Origin: Desulforapulum autotrophicum HRM2
Lineage (GTDB): Bacteria; Desulfobacterota; Desulfobacteria; Desulfobacterales; Desulfobacteraceae
Assembly (NCBI RefSeq): GCF_000020365.1
Contig: NC_012108.1
Coordinates: 5,358,001-5,422,000, forward strand
DNA length: 64,000 bases
Reading direction: 5' to 3'
This document shows positions 44,327 to 55,100 of the stretch, one piece after another. The notes below the pieces were generated by a model, which made no database searches, was not told the origin of the DNA, and saw only the letters and a list, made by a program, of their open reading frames with translations. The first letter of the stretch is position 1. Each line of letters starts with the position of its first letter. Position numbers and translations under genes: made by a program.

Positions 44327-45085
44327 TCATCGTTTCTGGGCAAGGGCCTTTATAAAAGAATTTCGGATCACCTCATCCTCATGCTCAAGAAAATCGGCAA
44401 GCTCTTTTATGGGGTAATTCAGCAGTCGCTTAATTCCCATGATGGCTCGAAGGGGTTTTTGGGAAAAATCCTGAGCGGCACACAACGCTTCCGCCTCAAG
44501 GGTATCCAATGGTACCACCCGGTTCACAAGCCCGAGTGTCAATGCCTCACGGGCATCAATGGTCCGTCCGGAATAGAGAAGATCTGCAGTAACCCCTCTT
44601 CCCATGAGCCTCTGGAAAAAAAAGACCCCGCCCCCCTTTGGTATCAGCCCCATGTCCAGGCAGGGATTCTGGAAAATCGTATCATCGCCAACGATCCGCC
44701 AGTCACAGGCAAGCCCCATATTAAAGAACACAGGTGCCACCGGCCCCTTTCCGGCATGGATGACCATCTTGTCAAAGGCCGACATCCTGAGAACAAACTG
44801 ATTCACAGCATTGTTGAGCCGTTCAAGATCGTCAAGGCCTGCCTCTCCCGTTGCAAATTTGGTATAAAACCCCTGGCACTCCTCCTGGTCTATACGTTTG
44901 GCTGCACCAAAGATCAGGAGGACCCTGACCTTTTTATCCTTTTCAATCTGGTCGAGAAACTGGAACAATCGCTCCTTGGCCATCAGGCAGGTCAGGTTCC
45001 GGAGAAGATCCTCCTTGAATTTAACCACAGCCACTCGACCTTCTATCTTCCCTGAAAACAGGGCTTCATCCTCGCAATAGTCCAT
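44327..45085 (-). CDS. enoyl-CoA hydratase/isomerase (crotonase) family protein
   Basis: 252 residues. The crotonase fold is indicated by GPVAPVFFNMGLACDWRIVGDD (oxyanion region), FQNPCLDMGLIPKGGGVFFF, and the SGRTIDAREALTLGLVNRVV helix. Where hydratases carry a catalytic Glu (usually …PE…lGl.P..G), this protein has Pro-Cys and an Asp, so hydratase activity is doubtful; another CoA reaction is possible. The N-terminal 30 residues are atypically acidic. Start ATG with GGAGGG. It is convergent with the acyl-CoA synthetases, which fits a role in acyl-CoA metabolism. Confidence 0.82.
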   Translation of the reverse strand: MDYCEDEALFSGKIEGRVAVVKFKEDLLRNLTCLMAKERLFQFLDQIEKDKKVRVLLIFGAAKRIDQEECQGFYTKFATGEAGLDDLERLNNAVNQFVLRMSAFDKMVIHAGKGPVAPVFFNMGLACDWRIVGDDTIFQNPCLDMGLIPKGGGVFFFQRLMGRGVTADLLYSGRTIDAREALTLGLVNRVVPLDTLEAEALCAAQDFSQKPLRAIMGIKRLLNYPIKELADFLEHEDEVIRNSFIKALAQKR

Positions 45086-45311
45086 GGCGAACCCTCCGTT
45101 AAAATTTTTTCAAATAGAACCCACCGGCATGACCGGAGCAGAATACCTGCCCTGACCACAATAGAAAAACAGCAAACACCATGCCAACAGAACCCGAAAG
45201 CCCCTTATTCTAAATCCCATGGGCTTGAATACCCCTGAAAGTGGTACATGAACCAGGTAAGGGCTCAGGAACGAAAAAAAGTGTCAACATTTTTTCCCCT
45301 TTGTAAAAGGG

Positions 45312-45878
45312 TCACCCCTTTACTGCCAGGGGAATCAGTTCATTGACCCAGGCAGAAAAACGGGCCGCATGGCTGGGATCAATGGATTCAAGCCCGTTGA
45401 TGATGGTCTCCATGGACTTTTCTCGTATGTTGTTTCCGGGGGATTTTGAAAAAAACTTGTCCGCAACACAGATGATGATCTCCTCCGTGGTCAAAGGAAT
45501 CATATCCCGCCGGGGAAGGGGCAGCCCGTTTTCCCGTATGTTCACCTCAGTTATACCGGCACCGGTGTGGCGTTCCGCCACAAGACCGTGGGCGGGAAAG
45601 CCAAGTTTGTCAAGGAGTTCCCTGCCAAGGAAACCGTGACACAGGTAAGGACGGCTGCCAAAGCATCCCAGACCCGGGGCCTCTGTCATGAAAATCCCGA
45701 TGTCGTGGAGCATGGCGGCCTGTTCAAGAAAAACAAGATCCAGGTCTGGATGGGAAGTTAGGGCTGCGATCTCAATGCTCTTTTGGGCCACCTGCTCCCC
45801 GTGCCTTAAAAGAATTTCACAGGCCTTGGATCCGGGGGGATAGAATTCATGGATAATATCCCTTGGATTCATGGTCAC
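45312..45878 (-). CDS. HD-domain phosphohydrolase-like protein
   Basis: 188 residues, starting at a GTG (45878) or the ATG two codons later. Histidine/aspartate residues of an HD domain are visible: RHGEQVAQKS, AAMLHDIGIFM (His-Asp pair about residues 57-58), CHGFLGRELL, ERHTGAGITE and a late Asp in CVADKFFSKSP. This resembles small HDIG proteins acting on nucleotides or metal-dependent phosphoesters; the substrate is unknown. Its start lies two bases after prfB, so it follows prfB in a transcript. Nothing suggests a sensory domain. Confidence 0.85.
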   Translation of the reverse strand: MTMNPRDIIHEFYPPGSKACEILLRHGEQVAQKSIEIAALTSHPDLDLVFLEQAAMLHDIGIFMTEAPGLGCFGSRPYLCHGFLGRELLDKLGFPAHGLVAERHTGAGITEVNIRENGLPLPRRDMIPLTTEEIIICVADKFFSKSPGNNIREKSMETIINGLESIDPSHAARFSAWVNELIPLAVKG

Positions 45879-45879
45879 T

Positions 45880-46981
<1,102 letters not shown>

Positions 46982-47005
46982 GATGTTTCTCCTGATCGTT
47001 ATTAA

Positions 47006-48565
47006 CTAAAAAACTTTTCTAAACCCTCTTTTTACCATAAACACCAGGGCCATTGCAACCAGGCAGATCATGGCAAACCAATCCCCGGCAATGGAATAAA
47101 GGGTGACCGTATTCACCATGGGCAGGGATCGGGTCAGGGTCGTTCGGGTGTAAAGGTCGGTGGTTGCCATAATCCTTCCCAGGGGGTCGATGAATCCGCT
47201 GATGCCTGTATTTGCAGCCCTTGCCACGGCCCGTCTGTTTTCAATAGCCCTGAAAACGGCCATGGAGAAATGTTGCGCCGGGGCTGATGTCCGCCCAAAC
47301 CAGGCATCGTTGGTAATGGTCACAAGTATTTTAGCTCCGTTGTTTACCATATTCCGGGCAAGCCCTGGAAAAATCACCTCAAAGCAGATAAGAACGCCTG
47401 CCGACCCCCTGTCATACCTGAGGGGAAGGGATTGTTTTTTCCCGGGTGTGAAATCCCCTGCCTGGGCCGTCAGCTTGCCAAGAAAAGAGAGATAGCGGCC
47501 CAGGGGCACATACTCCCCAAAGGGAACCAGGTGCACCTTGTCGTAACGGTCCGTGGTAACGGAGAATCGATTGATCATATGGGCCCGGTTGTAGTAGGTG
47601 TATCCCTGGCTGTTTTCCCCAAGGGCCGGACTGCCCACAAGAAACCAGGTTTTTACCTGGCGAATGCATTGATCCACCCGATCTGACAGGGCCTGGTCCA
47701 GGCCGTAGTAAAAAGGAAGGGCCGTTTCCGGCCATACGATGAGGTCCGGTTTTTCCGTTGCTGCCTGTCGGGAAAGATCACAATAGGTGTCAACGGTTGA
47801 CTCCTGGTATTGAAGGTCCCACTTTTCCGCCTGGCTGATATTGCCCTGGACCACAGAAACCCTCGTCTTTTCGGCACCATCCATGGCAAGGTCCATTTCC
47901 GCCACCCGCATTCTGCCGTAGGCAACCACCAGAACCAGGGCCACAACACAGGGAATCATGGAAACAGCAACTCTGCCCAGGCTGTTTTTCGTTCCATGGA
48001 GCACCCAGGCCCTGGCAAGGGAGGCGTTCACCATGACAATGACAAAGGAAACCCCGTAAACACCTGTCAGATCAGCCACCTGGATCAGGGTTGTTTGCGT
48101 GTAAAGGCAACTGCCCAGAAGCCCCCAGGGAAATCCGGTAAACAGCGAAGCCCTGAGGTATTCACCCCCGACCCACAGGGCTCCTGCCCCAAGGGGCATC
48201 CAGATCGAGTGCCTGGAAAAAAGGGTCATGCCGGCACAGAAAAGCCCCACATACAGGGCAAGATAAAAGGCCAACAGAACAAGCACTGAAATGGCAAGCA
48301 CCAGGGAGATACCCCCATAGGTCTGGATGGTCGGCACAATCCAGTACAAAAGGGATACAAAATGGACCACACCGGCCCCAAGCCCCAGATAAAACCCCTG
48401 TTTCGGGGCCATGCCCTGGACAGCGACCATGAGGGGCACCAGGGCAACCCAGGCGACCCAGTCAAGACCCGGTCCGGGAAAGGCAAGGGTCAGAAGGATT
48501 GCACTTAAAGCCGCCGAGAAAGCGCCCGACAGCAGATGATTTGCACCGGCCGGTTGTTGATTCAA
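47006..48565 (-). CDS. lnt: apolipoprotein N-acyltransferase
   Basis: 519 residues. About six to seven N-terminal membrane segments (to about residue 215) precede a periplasmic nitrilase-like domain and one C-terminal helix. Nitrilase residues: Glu in VWPETALPF, Lys in YDKVHLVPFGEYVPLG and Cys in GVLICFEVIFPGLARN. It adds the third acyl chain to lipoproteins, such as the two encoded in this window. A TTG start with an AGGTGAG site is likely, overlapping the stop of a small upstream frame (TTGA). It ends 25 bases before prfB begins. Confidence 0.94.
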   Translation of the reverse strand: MNQQPAGANHLLSGAFSAALSAILLTLAFPGPGLDWVAWVALVPLMVAVQGMAPKQGFYLGLGAGVVHFVSLLYWIVPTIQTYGGISLVLAISVLVLLAFYLALYVGLFCAGMTLFSRHSIWMPLGAGALWVGGEYLRASLFTGFPWGLLGSCLYTQTTLIQVADLTGVYGVSFVIVMVNASLARAWVLHGTKNSLGRVAVSMIPCVVALVLVVAYGRMRVAEMDLAMDGAEKTRVSVVQGNISQAEKWDLQYQESTVDTYCDLSRQAATEKPDLIVWPETALPFYYGLDQALSDRVDQCIRQVKTWFLVGSPALGENSQGYTYYNRAHMINRFSVTTDRYDKVHLVPFGEYVPLGRYLSFLGKLTAQAGDFTPGKKQSLPLRYDRGSAGVLICFEVIFPGLARNMVNNGAKILVTITNDAWFGRTSAPAQHFSMAVFRAIENRRAVARAANTGISGFIDPLGRIMATTDLYTRTTLTRSLPMVNTVTLYSIAGDWFAMICLVAMALVFMVKRGFRKVF

Positions 48566-48852
48566 GATCTCACCTGAAAGGTAAATTCGGATTCCGGAGC
48601 CATTGCATACAGCCCTTTAAAGGGCAGGTCATCTGATTTTTTCGTCACCATTGTACCCAGTTCTCCATATATAAAATATTCCAGCAAACAGTAAATGCCT
48701 GGGGCAAGGTATAGTCCCCGGGGATAAGAAAAGGCAGCCTCAAATTGTCGACAGCAGAGCCCCCGGCGGCATAATACCATTTTCATTATTCGTTGTGGCC
48801 AGGGCAGATACCCTGCTCCGGCTATGCCGGTTTTATAAGAAACGCACTTCAA
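48562..48852 (-). CDS. doubtful small ORF ahead of lnt
   Basis: Up to 96 codons, ending in a TGA that overlaps the lnt start (TTGA), which could couple translation. Its first part runs into the repeat sequence at 48788-48832, and only the last about 29 residues (from an internal ATG, MVTKKSDDLPFKGLYAMAPE) have ordinary composition. I recognise no family. It may be a short leader frame or chance. Confidence 0.25.
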   Translation of the reverse strand: MKCVSYKTGIAGAGYLPWPQRIMKMVLCRRGLCCRQFEAAFSYPRGLYLAPGIYCLLEYFIYGELGTMVTKKSDDLPFKGLYAMAPESEFTFQVRS

Positions 48853-49135
48853 ACCGGCAGCCGTAAACGGGTGTTACCCTTCTCTCATTCTCGCAGCCCG
48901 TCCGTGGGCTGCTCCGAGGAAAATGGCAACTCCTTGGGCGTCCATGCCCACCGTTGCCATTTAACCCGTTCAGGGTAACACCCGTTCCCGCCTACCTACT
49001 GCTATCGAGTTTCATGCTTCGTTGTGTCCGCCAGGACATGTGGGTTTATATGAAACACTCGCCAAAGCATTGTCAATGAAGGCGTTTCAAAATTCGTTGA
49101 GGCCGGAGCCATACCTCGCTCCGGCCATGCCGGTT
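48788..49135. repeat. direct repeat pair flanking structured core copy B
   Basis: About 45 bases at 48788-48832 recur at 49092-49135 in the same orientation (ATTCGTTG.GGCC … CTCCGGC.ATGCCGGTT). The right copy contains a perfect 9-bp hairpin (49101-49109 with 49118-49126) directly after the stop of the giant lipoprotein gene. The 119-nt core lies between them. Confidence 0.6.
48867..48985. repeat. structured 119-nt core, copy B
   Basis: Perfect 14-bp outer stem (48867-48880 with 48972-48985). Inside are hairpin GCAGCCC/GGGCTGC and a longer arm AAATGGCAAC/GTTGCCATTT with inner stem GGGC/GCCC. It aligns gap-free with copy A at 22910-23028. The 20-base terminal repeats of copy A's larger element are not found here, so the core occurs independently of that element. 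No promoter is evident and transcription is unproven. It lies in the intergenic space between the lnt region and the giant lipoprotein gene. Confidence 0.8.
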
Positions 49136-52100
49136 ACTTGGGGTTTGATTGAATCAAAACATTGCCATCGGTGATACTGTATTTCCACAATTCGGTATTT
49201 ATGCCGTCATCAGTGATGTAGATCAAAGCATCCTCCAACGGGTACTGTACCACATTCAGTGAGTTATATGGCAAACTGTTCACGATGATGGCATCATTGC
49301 CTGTTGCCGGGTTCAAGGCATAAAGCGAGTATTGGTTGGTGCCCATATTAACGGTTTTAATGTAAAGAATATCATTCAAGGAGAACATACTGTGGACAAA
49401 GATATTGGGACCCGGGGTAAAATACCCGATAATACCGCCAAAGCCATCTACCCTGACCGTCCCGGCCGTTGTTCCGTCACTGGTGTACAGGTAATTGCTA
49501 ATGGTTAGGTACAGTTTGCCGTTACAGGCAATTAAGTTATCAACGGTACCGGCTGCTGTAAGGGGGATCTTTACGGTCCCGGCCTCTGTGCCGTCTGATT
49601 TCCAAAGCTCCTTCAGGGTATGGGTATCAAAAAACAGGGTATCGTTAACCGCGGTGAGATTGCGGATATCACAGCCATCGGCAAAGATGGTTTTCAATTT
49701 CTGTGTGCCGGCACTGGTGCCGTCACTTATCCAGAGACTGTCGTTATAGTTCTGATCGGTTCCCTGGAAGTATAGATGACTGCCCATGGGCACCATATCG
49801 GTTATTTCACCCCCGTCTCCAAAGGGGCTCCATCCGTAAATATCGAGTAATTTATCCGTGCCCCCCTCTGTGCCGTCGCTCTTCCAGAGGGCGTTGTCAT
49901 TGTCGCCATTATTGGTTGCTGCGGAATAAAATATCTGGTTATCAAGGGTAAAAAGCCGGCTTGAGATCTGATCAAGGCGCGTACCGGCAACCATATCCTT
50001 CACTATTTTCGTTCCGGCGGCAGTGCCGTCGCTGGTCCACAAAAGGGTGCCGTCACTGTCCATCCAGGGATCTGTGTGGCCTTTGAAATAAAGCGTATCG
50101 TTTAACGTTGTAAAACTGTCTGCCAAGCGGGGCTCTACAGAAAAATAATCTTTAACCAAATGGACACCGTCCTGGGTGACCCTGTAGAATTTTCCATACC
50201 CGTTCCAGCTGTCCTCACCGGGCGGCACATACCAGAAGCTGTAATAGTAGGCATCCTTGAGTCGATAAAATCCACCCAAATCAAAATAGACAGAACTTCC
50301 CGTTCCCTCGTTCACATCGCCCACCATGCGGGTCCCAGATGGGGTGCCATCGGTGACCCACGGTTCCGTGCCGTGATCATGATCTGCAAATGGAACGATA
50401 ATCGTTTTTACCTCATGGGTTATCCAGAACCATTGTTGTGAGGTATAGACGCCGTCAGTGACACTGACCAGAATTTTCTGGCTAAGATTGATATTAGTAA
50501 TATCATCTATTGTAATGGTACCTGCGCAATGAATAACGCCATCACTGTCTGTGGTGGAATTTATGTTCGAAACATGGGTTCCACTGTAGCCGTCGGGTGC
50601 CTCTTCCGTTATGGCGGTAACCGTCATTGTCAACTGGTCCGCCGGTGTGTCCCGGTCCGTCACGGTGAAAGAAAAGTCGATGACACCTGAATCATCAATT
50701 TCTATTGTTGTATCAAACATATCACTGCTGATTTGAGGACCTTTATAGGCGGCCCCATCGTATAAACTCACGAGTTGAAGATTGTTGCCATATATTCCCA
50801 GGACCAGGTCCCGGTCCGTATCGGCAAATTCAAACGACCATATCTTATCTTCGCTTCTAAAAACATTTGTATCGTCCCTTGACGGATTCAATGCCGACCG
50901 GAGATAACCGGAACAGGTGATACCATCGGCGCAGTAATAGTTACCATCGGCATTATATCTCAGTGATTTTGTATTCTGATAGGAAGAACTGTTTCCAAAA
51001 TAATAATCACCTGTAGACGGTTCAAGATTCAACTGGTAAATTTTCTGTCCCAACCGCAATATGGATGAGTAGCCCTCAATGGTTGAGACAAGCTGCAGGT
51101 CATTGTTGCTGTCATCCATGGAGAGCAGCGTTCTAAGCGGAATGAAATCCTTTAGATATATTTCATAGGGCGGTGTATAGAAAATGTCCTGGGAATCGGT
51201 CAACTCCAGCCGGTTACTGGCATTGATGGTAAACAATAATATATTCCGGCCCACTGTTTCGAACAGACAATCTAAATCGCCACAGCTGCAATTATCTTGA
51301 ACGGTTTCCCAGTCCGGCCACCAGGCATCACCATTACTGCCGAATACGAGTGTTCGGGTGAGCATGGCCACATGGGATTCATCTATAAATTCGACATTGG
51401 TCAAGGGAACGCCATTTCCAAAGGAACTGGCCGACTGAAGGGTTATGGTATCACCATCAATCGCATATAAATTCAATTTTGGATAGGCGGGGATGGTTTT
51501 GTCAGTGCCGGCGTAATCCGTTGGTACATAGGGCACCATCAGGCGCGTTCGATCCGGTGACAGTGCTGCATTCAACAGACTGTAGACCGGATTATCCGCT
51601 GCATCTTTAACCAAAACGCTGGTTTCAAGGGTCATATCGCCGGTGATGGTATAACTGACAATCATTATTCTGGCACCTTGATCATGGGAGATGACAAAGA
51701 GCAGTCGATTATCCGGGAGCAGTTGGACCAGTGGCAACTCCTTGACCGTTTCATTACCAGCATTACGAAAACTCGTTGCCAAAGAACTTGATGCTGTCAT
51801 GCCCTCTTTTATGGGCAATAAGTCTCCTGAAAAATCATTTACATTATATGTAAACCGGTTTGTTAAATAATAGGGGTCCACCCCATAGGATACAATCGCC
51901 GCTGTCAACAATTGATCATAAATGCTACCCACAATGGCGTTACCCTGGAATACATCAAAAATACGGTTAAACCCACTGGTTTCGATTTCACTGACCGTTT
52001 TCATCTCCATGGAGTAGGTATCCCGGCCAGCCCCCATGACGCCGACATCAAGGGAGGTATCCACCACTGGATGAAGGACACTGATATCACCCATGGTCAG

Positions 52101-55100
52101 CTTAATGGTCATGGAGACCAGGGCAGATGGCGTTCTGTTTTGATTGTGTGCTTTCTGACGTTCAAAATCATCACTCAGGGGGTTTTCCAGGCAGAGCTGG
52201 TTGCTTGAGTTGTAGATCGGATATTCACTGATCGTCAGTTCGTAATCACTGCCCCCTAAAAATGTCCATTTGAATTCGGCATTCTGGTTAAAGATCTCTT
52301 CAAGTTTGATGGTCTGGCTGAAGATACCAACCATGTCATCATCTTCGACACTCAAGGAATCATCTTCCATGACAACAAGTTCGACATAGAGTGCGGCCGT
52401 ATTATACCCGCCACCTGAATAGAGAACGGTATTAGGGGTTTCAAGTGTCTGGCCGTCCGCCACATCGTTAAAGCGAAGATAATTCCATGGGTGGTCGCCG
52501 TCGCTGATCTCTTCACTGTCGGTAAAAAGCGTCTGTAATTCATCTCCCACCCTGGGTTTGTCGCTGATAACCCCAACAAAAGGAATCAAACGGATCTCCG
52601 CCTCATCATCTTCCTCATAATTGGACAAAATCTTAACCCGGTCGAGCATAACGGATATGCTGGAAACCGGAACAGAACTGACGCGTTCAAATGCCACTTC
52701 GGCCCGGGTTTTTTTATCGGTGCCCAGCAAATAGCCGGCACTTGATTTTAAAACATTGTTTCCATTTCCAGCAGAGCCCGCACCCGTATATCCGGATAGC
52801 AGACTGTCAAGATCATCAAAAAGGTCCTGTCCCTGATTCAGCGCATCAATATTGCTGCTTGTTTTCATCAGGTCTCTTGCCCCGTCAATATCGCCCGCTT
52901 TGATTTTTTGAACAATTTCTTCAGCTTCCGCCATAATCAGCGCACCGCCAATGGCAGTCGAGGTTCCCCCGATGATTTTGTACACATCTGCAGCCGTTCC
53001 CAACTCCTCATAATCCAGATTTAAAACTGAATCTGCATTCTGTGCAAACGTCAGCCCTGAACTTGAGAGATTTGCTAAATTACAGGCAATCTGGGCATAA
53101 TTCAATTTTTGACCATAGGTGTCCACCTGGGTATTCTGCTCAGGAACACCCGATATGAAAAATTCAAATGCGTCCTGGCTGTGCAAGCCATAGAAAGGAT
53201 CACTGCTGGAGTAGCGGTTAATGCTGGCTCTGGCACTTCCCAGGGGATCATCCTGTGCCGCCAGTTCCACATCATGAAGATCATCCACCAGATCAACACT
53301 GTCACATATCAGGCCGACAAAATTACCCGTCACAACATTGAATGTCTGGCTGGCCAGATAACTTAAAAAAGCCCAGTTCGCGGCATTGATATCATATACA
53401 TCCTGGTCACTGGCCGTATAATCAAAGGTGATGGGTAAGGTGCTCTCTTTCAGCCGGTCCAGGGGAACACCAAATATGGGCCGATCGGTCTGCATAACCA
53501 CAGGTATGCGGGGATAATTCCCCTGCAGTGCCGATGCCAGGCAGGCAGTGTCTCCGGCCGCACAACCTGTAAATTCATGTGTTTTATAGGGCAACCCATC
53601 ATAGGGAAACTGGGCCGTGTCCACCTGAACGGTCCGGTCTTTCCAGTTTTGATACAAGTCATAGTAATTGGACAATAGGTTTAAATACTCGATATCCTGA
53701 TACTGGCGCTGCATTCCTTTTGAGAAATCGTTCATGACCACCTGGACCTTAGACGCCTCGGAGATCGGTTCAGGCATATTGTAAGGCCCAAGCTCCCCAC
53801 GGACACACACCGCCTCTTCCCCATTCTGGTCCCGGCACTGGTATATCTCAGGGTCATTCTGATAATCATAGGTGTGAGCACTTTCATAGAGCTCCTGGCG
53901 GCGCAGAAATTCCGCTCTAAAGCTGAAACAACTGCCGTCGGGTTCAAACTCAAGACCGGTTTGTTCCGAATTTCTCCAGCATTGCCACAGGGCAATGGTA
54001 TCATTCATTTTATCACCACTATTGACGATATCATCAATATAGGATGGGATCAGGAGTTCGGGTGCCATGTTGGTATTCAGATCAATAGTCACTTCACCTT
54101 CATTAAAGGTGCCGTTTTCACCCTGGGTTTTTAAAGAAATATTTTTAACAATACCGAGCATGAATTCTTTGGTTTGAACCTGGGGGTCGGTATTGACAAG
54201 GATTGTCATTTCGAGTGTTTTTTTATTAAAAACATCAACAGCCGCGGGGGGCAGACCCGCTATCTTGTTGGAAACGATGGAAATGCTGCCAGGCGGCAAA
54301 ATATCCAACCGCCAGATGCCCGAATCCCTGTCAAACCTTTCAGGCATATCCCTTTCAGTGCCCGAATAAACAGTGCCGGATGGGGAATATAAGATAAAAT
54401 TAAACAATGCATGGGCCGCATCATTGGAATCCAGATCAAAGGTTACCGTCAAATCAGACAAATGGGAGTTGAGGGTACTGAATGTATAGGATTTTGCATT
54501 AAATATGGTATTTGAATTTAACAGTTCGGCTGCCGGGCCATTGCTCAGGTATTCCATGCCGTCTGAAATAACATGGTCGGTCATACGCTCAGGTTTTATC
54601 ATATCCACCAGCGTGATACTGTATGACGCACTGGCACCCACAAATCGATAGGGCATGCAACGGTTACTGTTTGTTATGGGCAGGTAATAAACCAGGGTAT
54701 CAGTTGAGTCTCCGGAACTCAGCGTCACACCGTCACTGTCAACAATGGTGGTCTGCCGGCTTGCTACAATAACGGCGATGCCGGTTTCAGGAAAAGAAAC
54801 CAGGGCATCATTTCCATCCGAACCGACCAGCGTCGTATCTATGGGTTCCCAGGGATTGGCAATCTGCATGGGCAGATTGGGCAATCTTGAAATAAAACAG
54901 ACATTTTCACCAGCAGGAGTTTCGCCGATACCACCACTTTGTTTCAGTTCATCTACGGCATTGACCAGTACGTAACCTTGCGGTGTGGCGTCTTCCAAAG
55001 ATTCAGACAAGCCAGCAGCCTTGACTGCAGACATGCCAACAGCCTTAACGTCATACATGCCAACTGTATTGACGCTAAGAGTTGCTGCAAGACTGGTATC

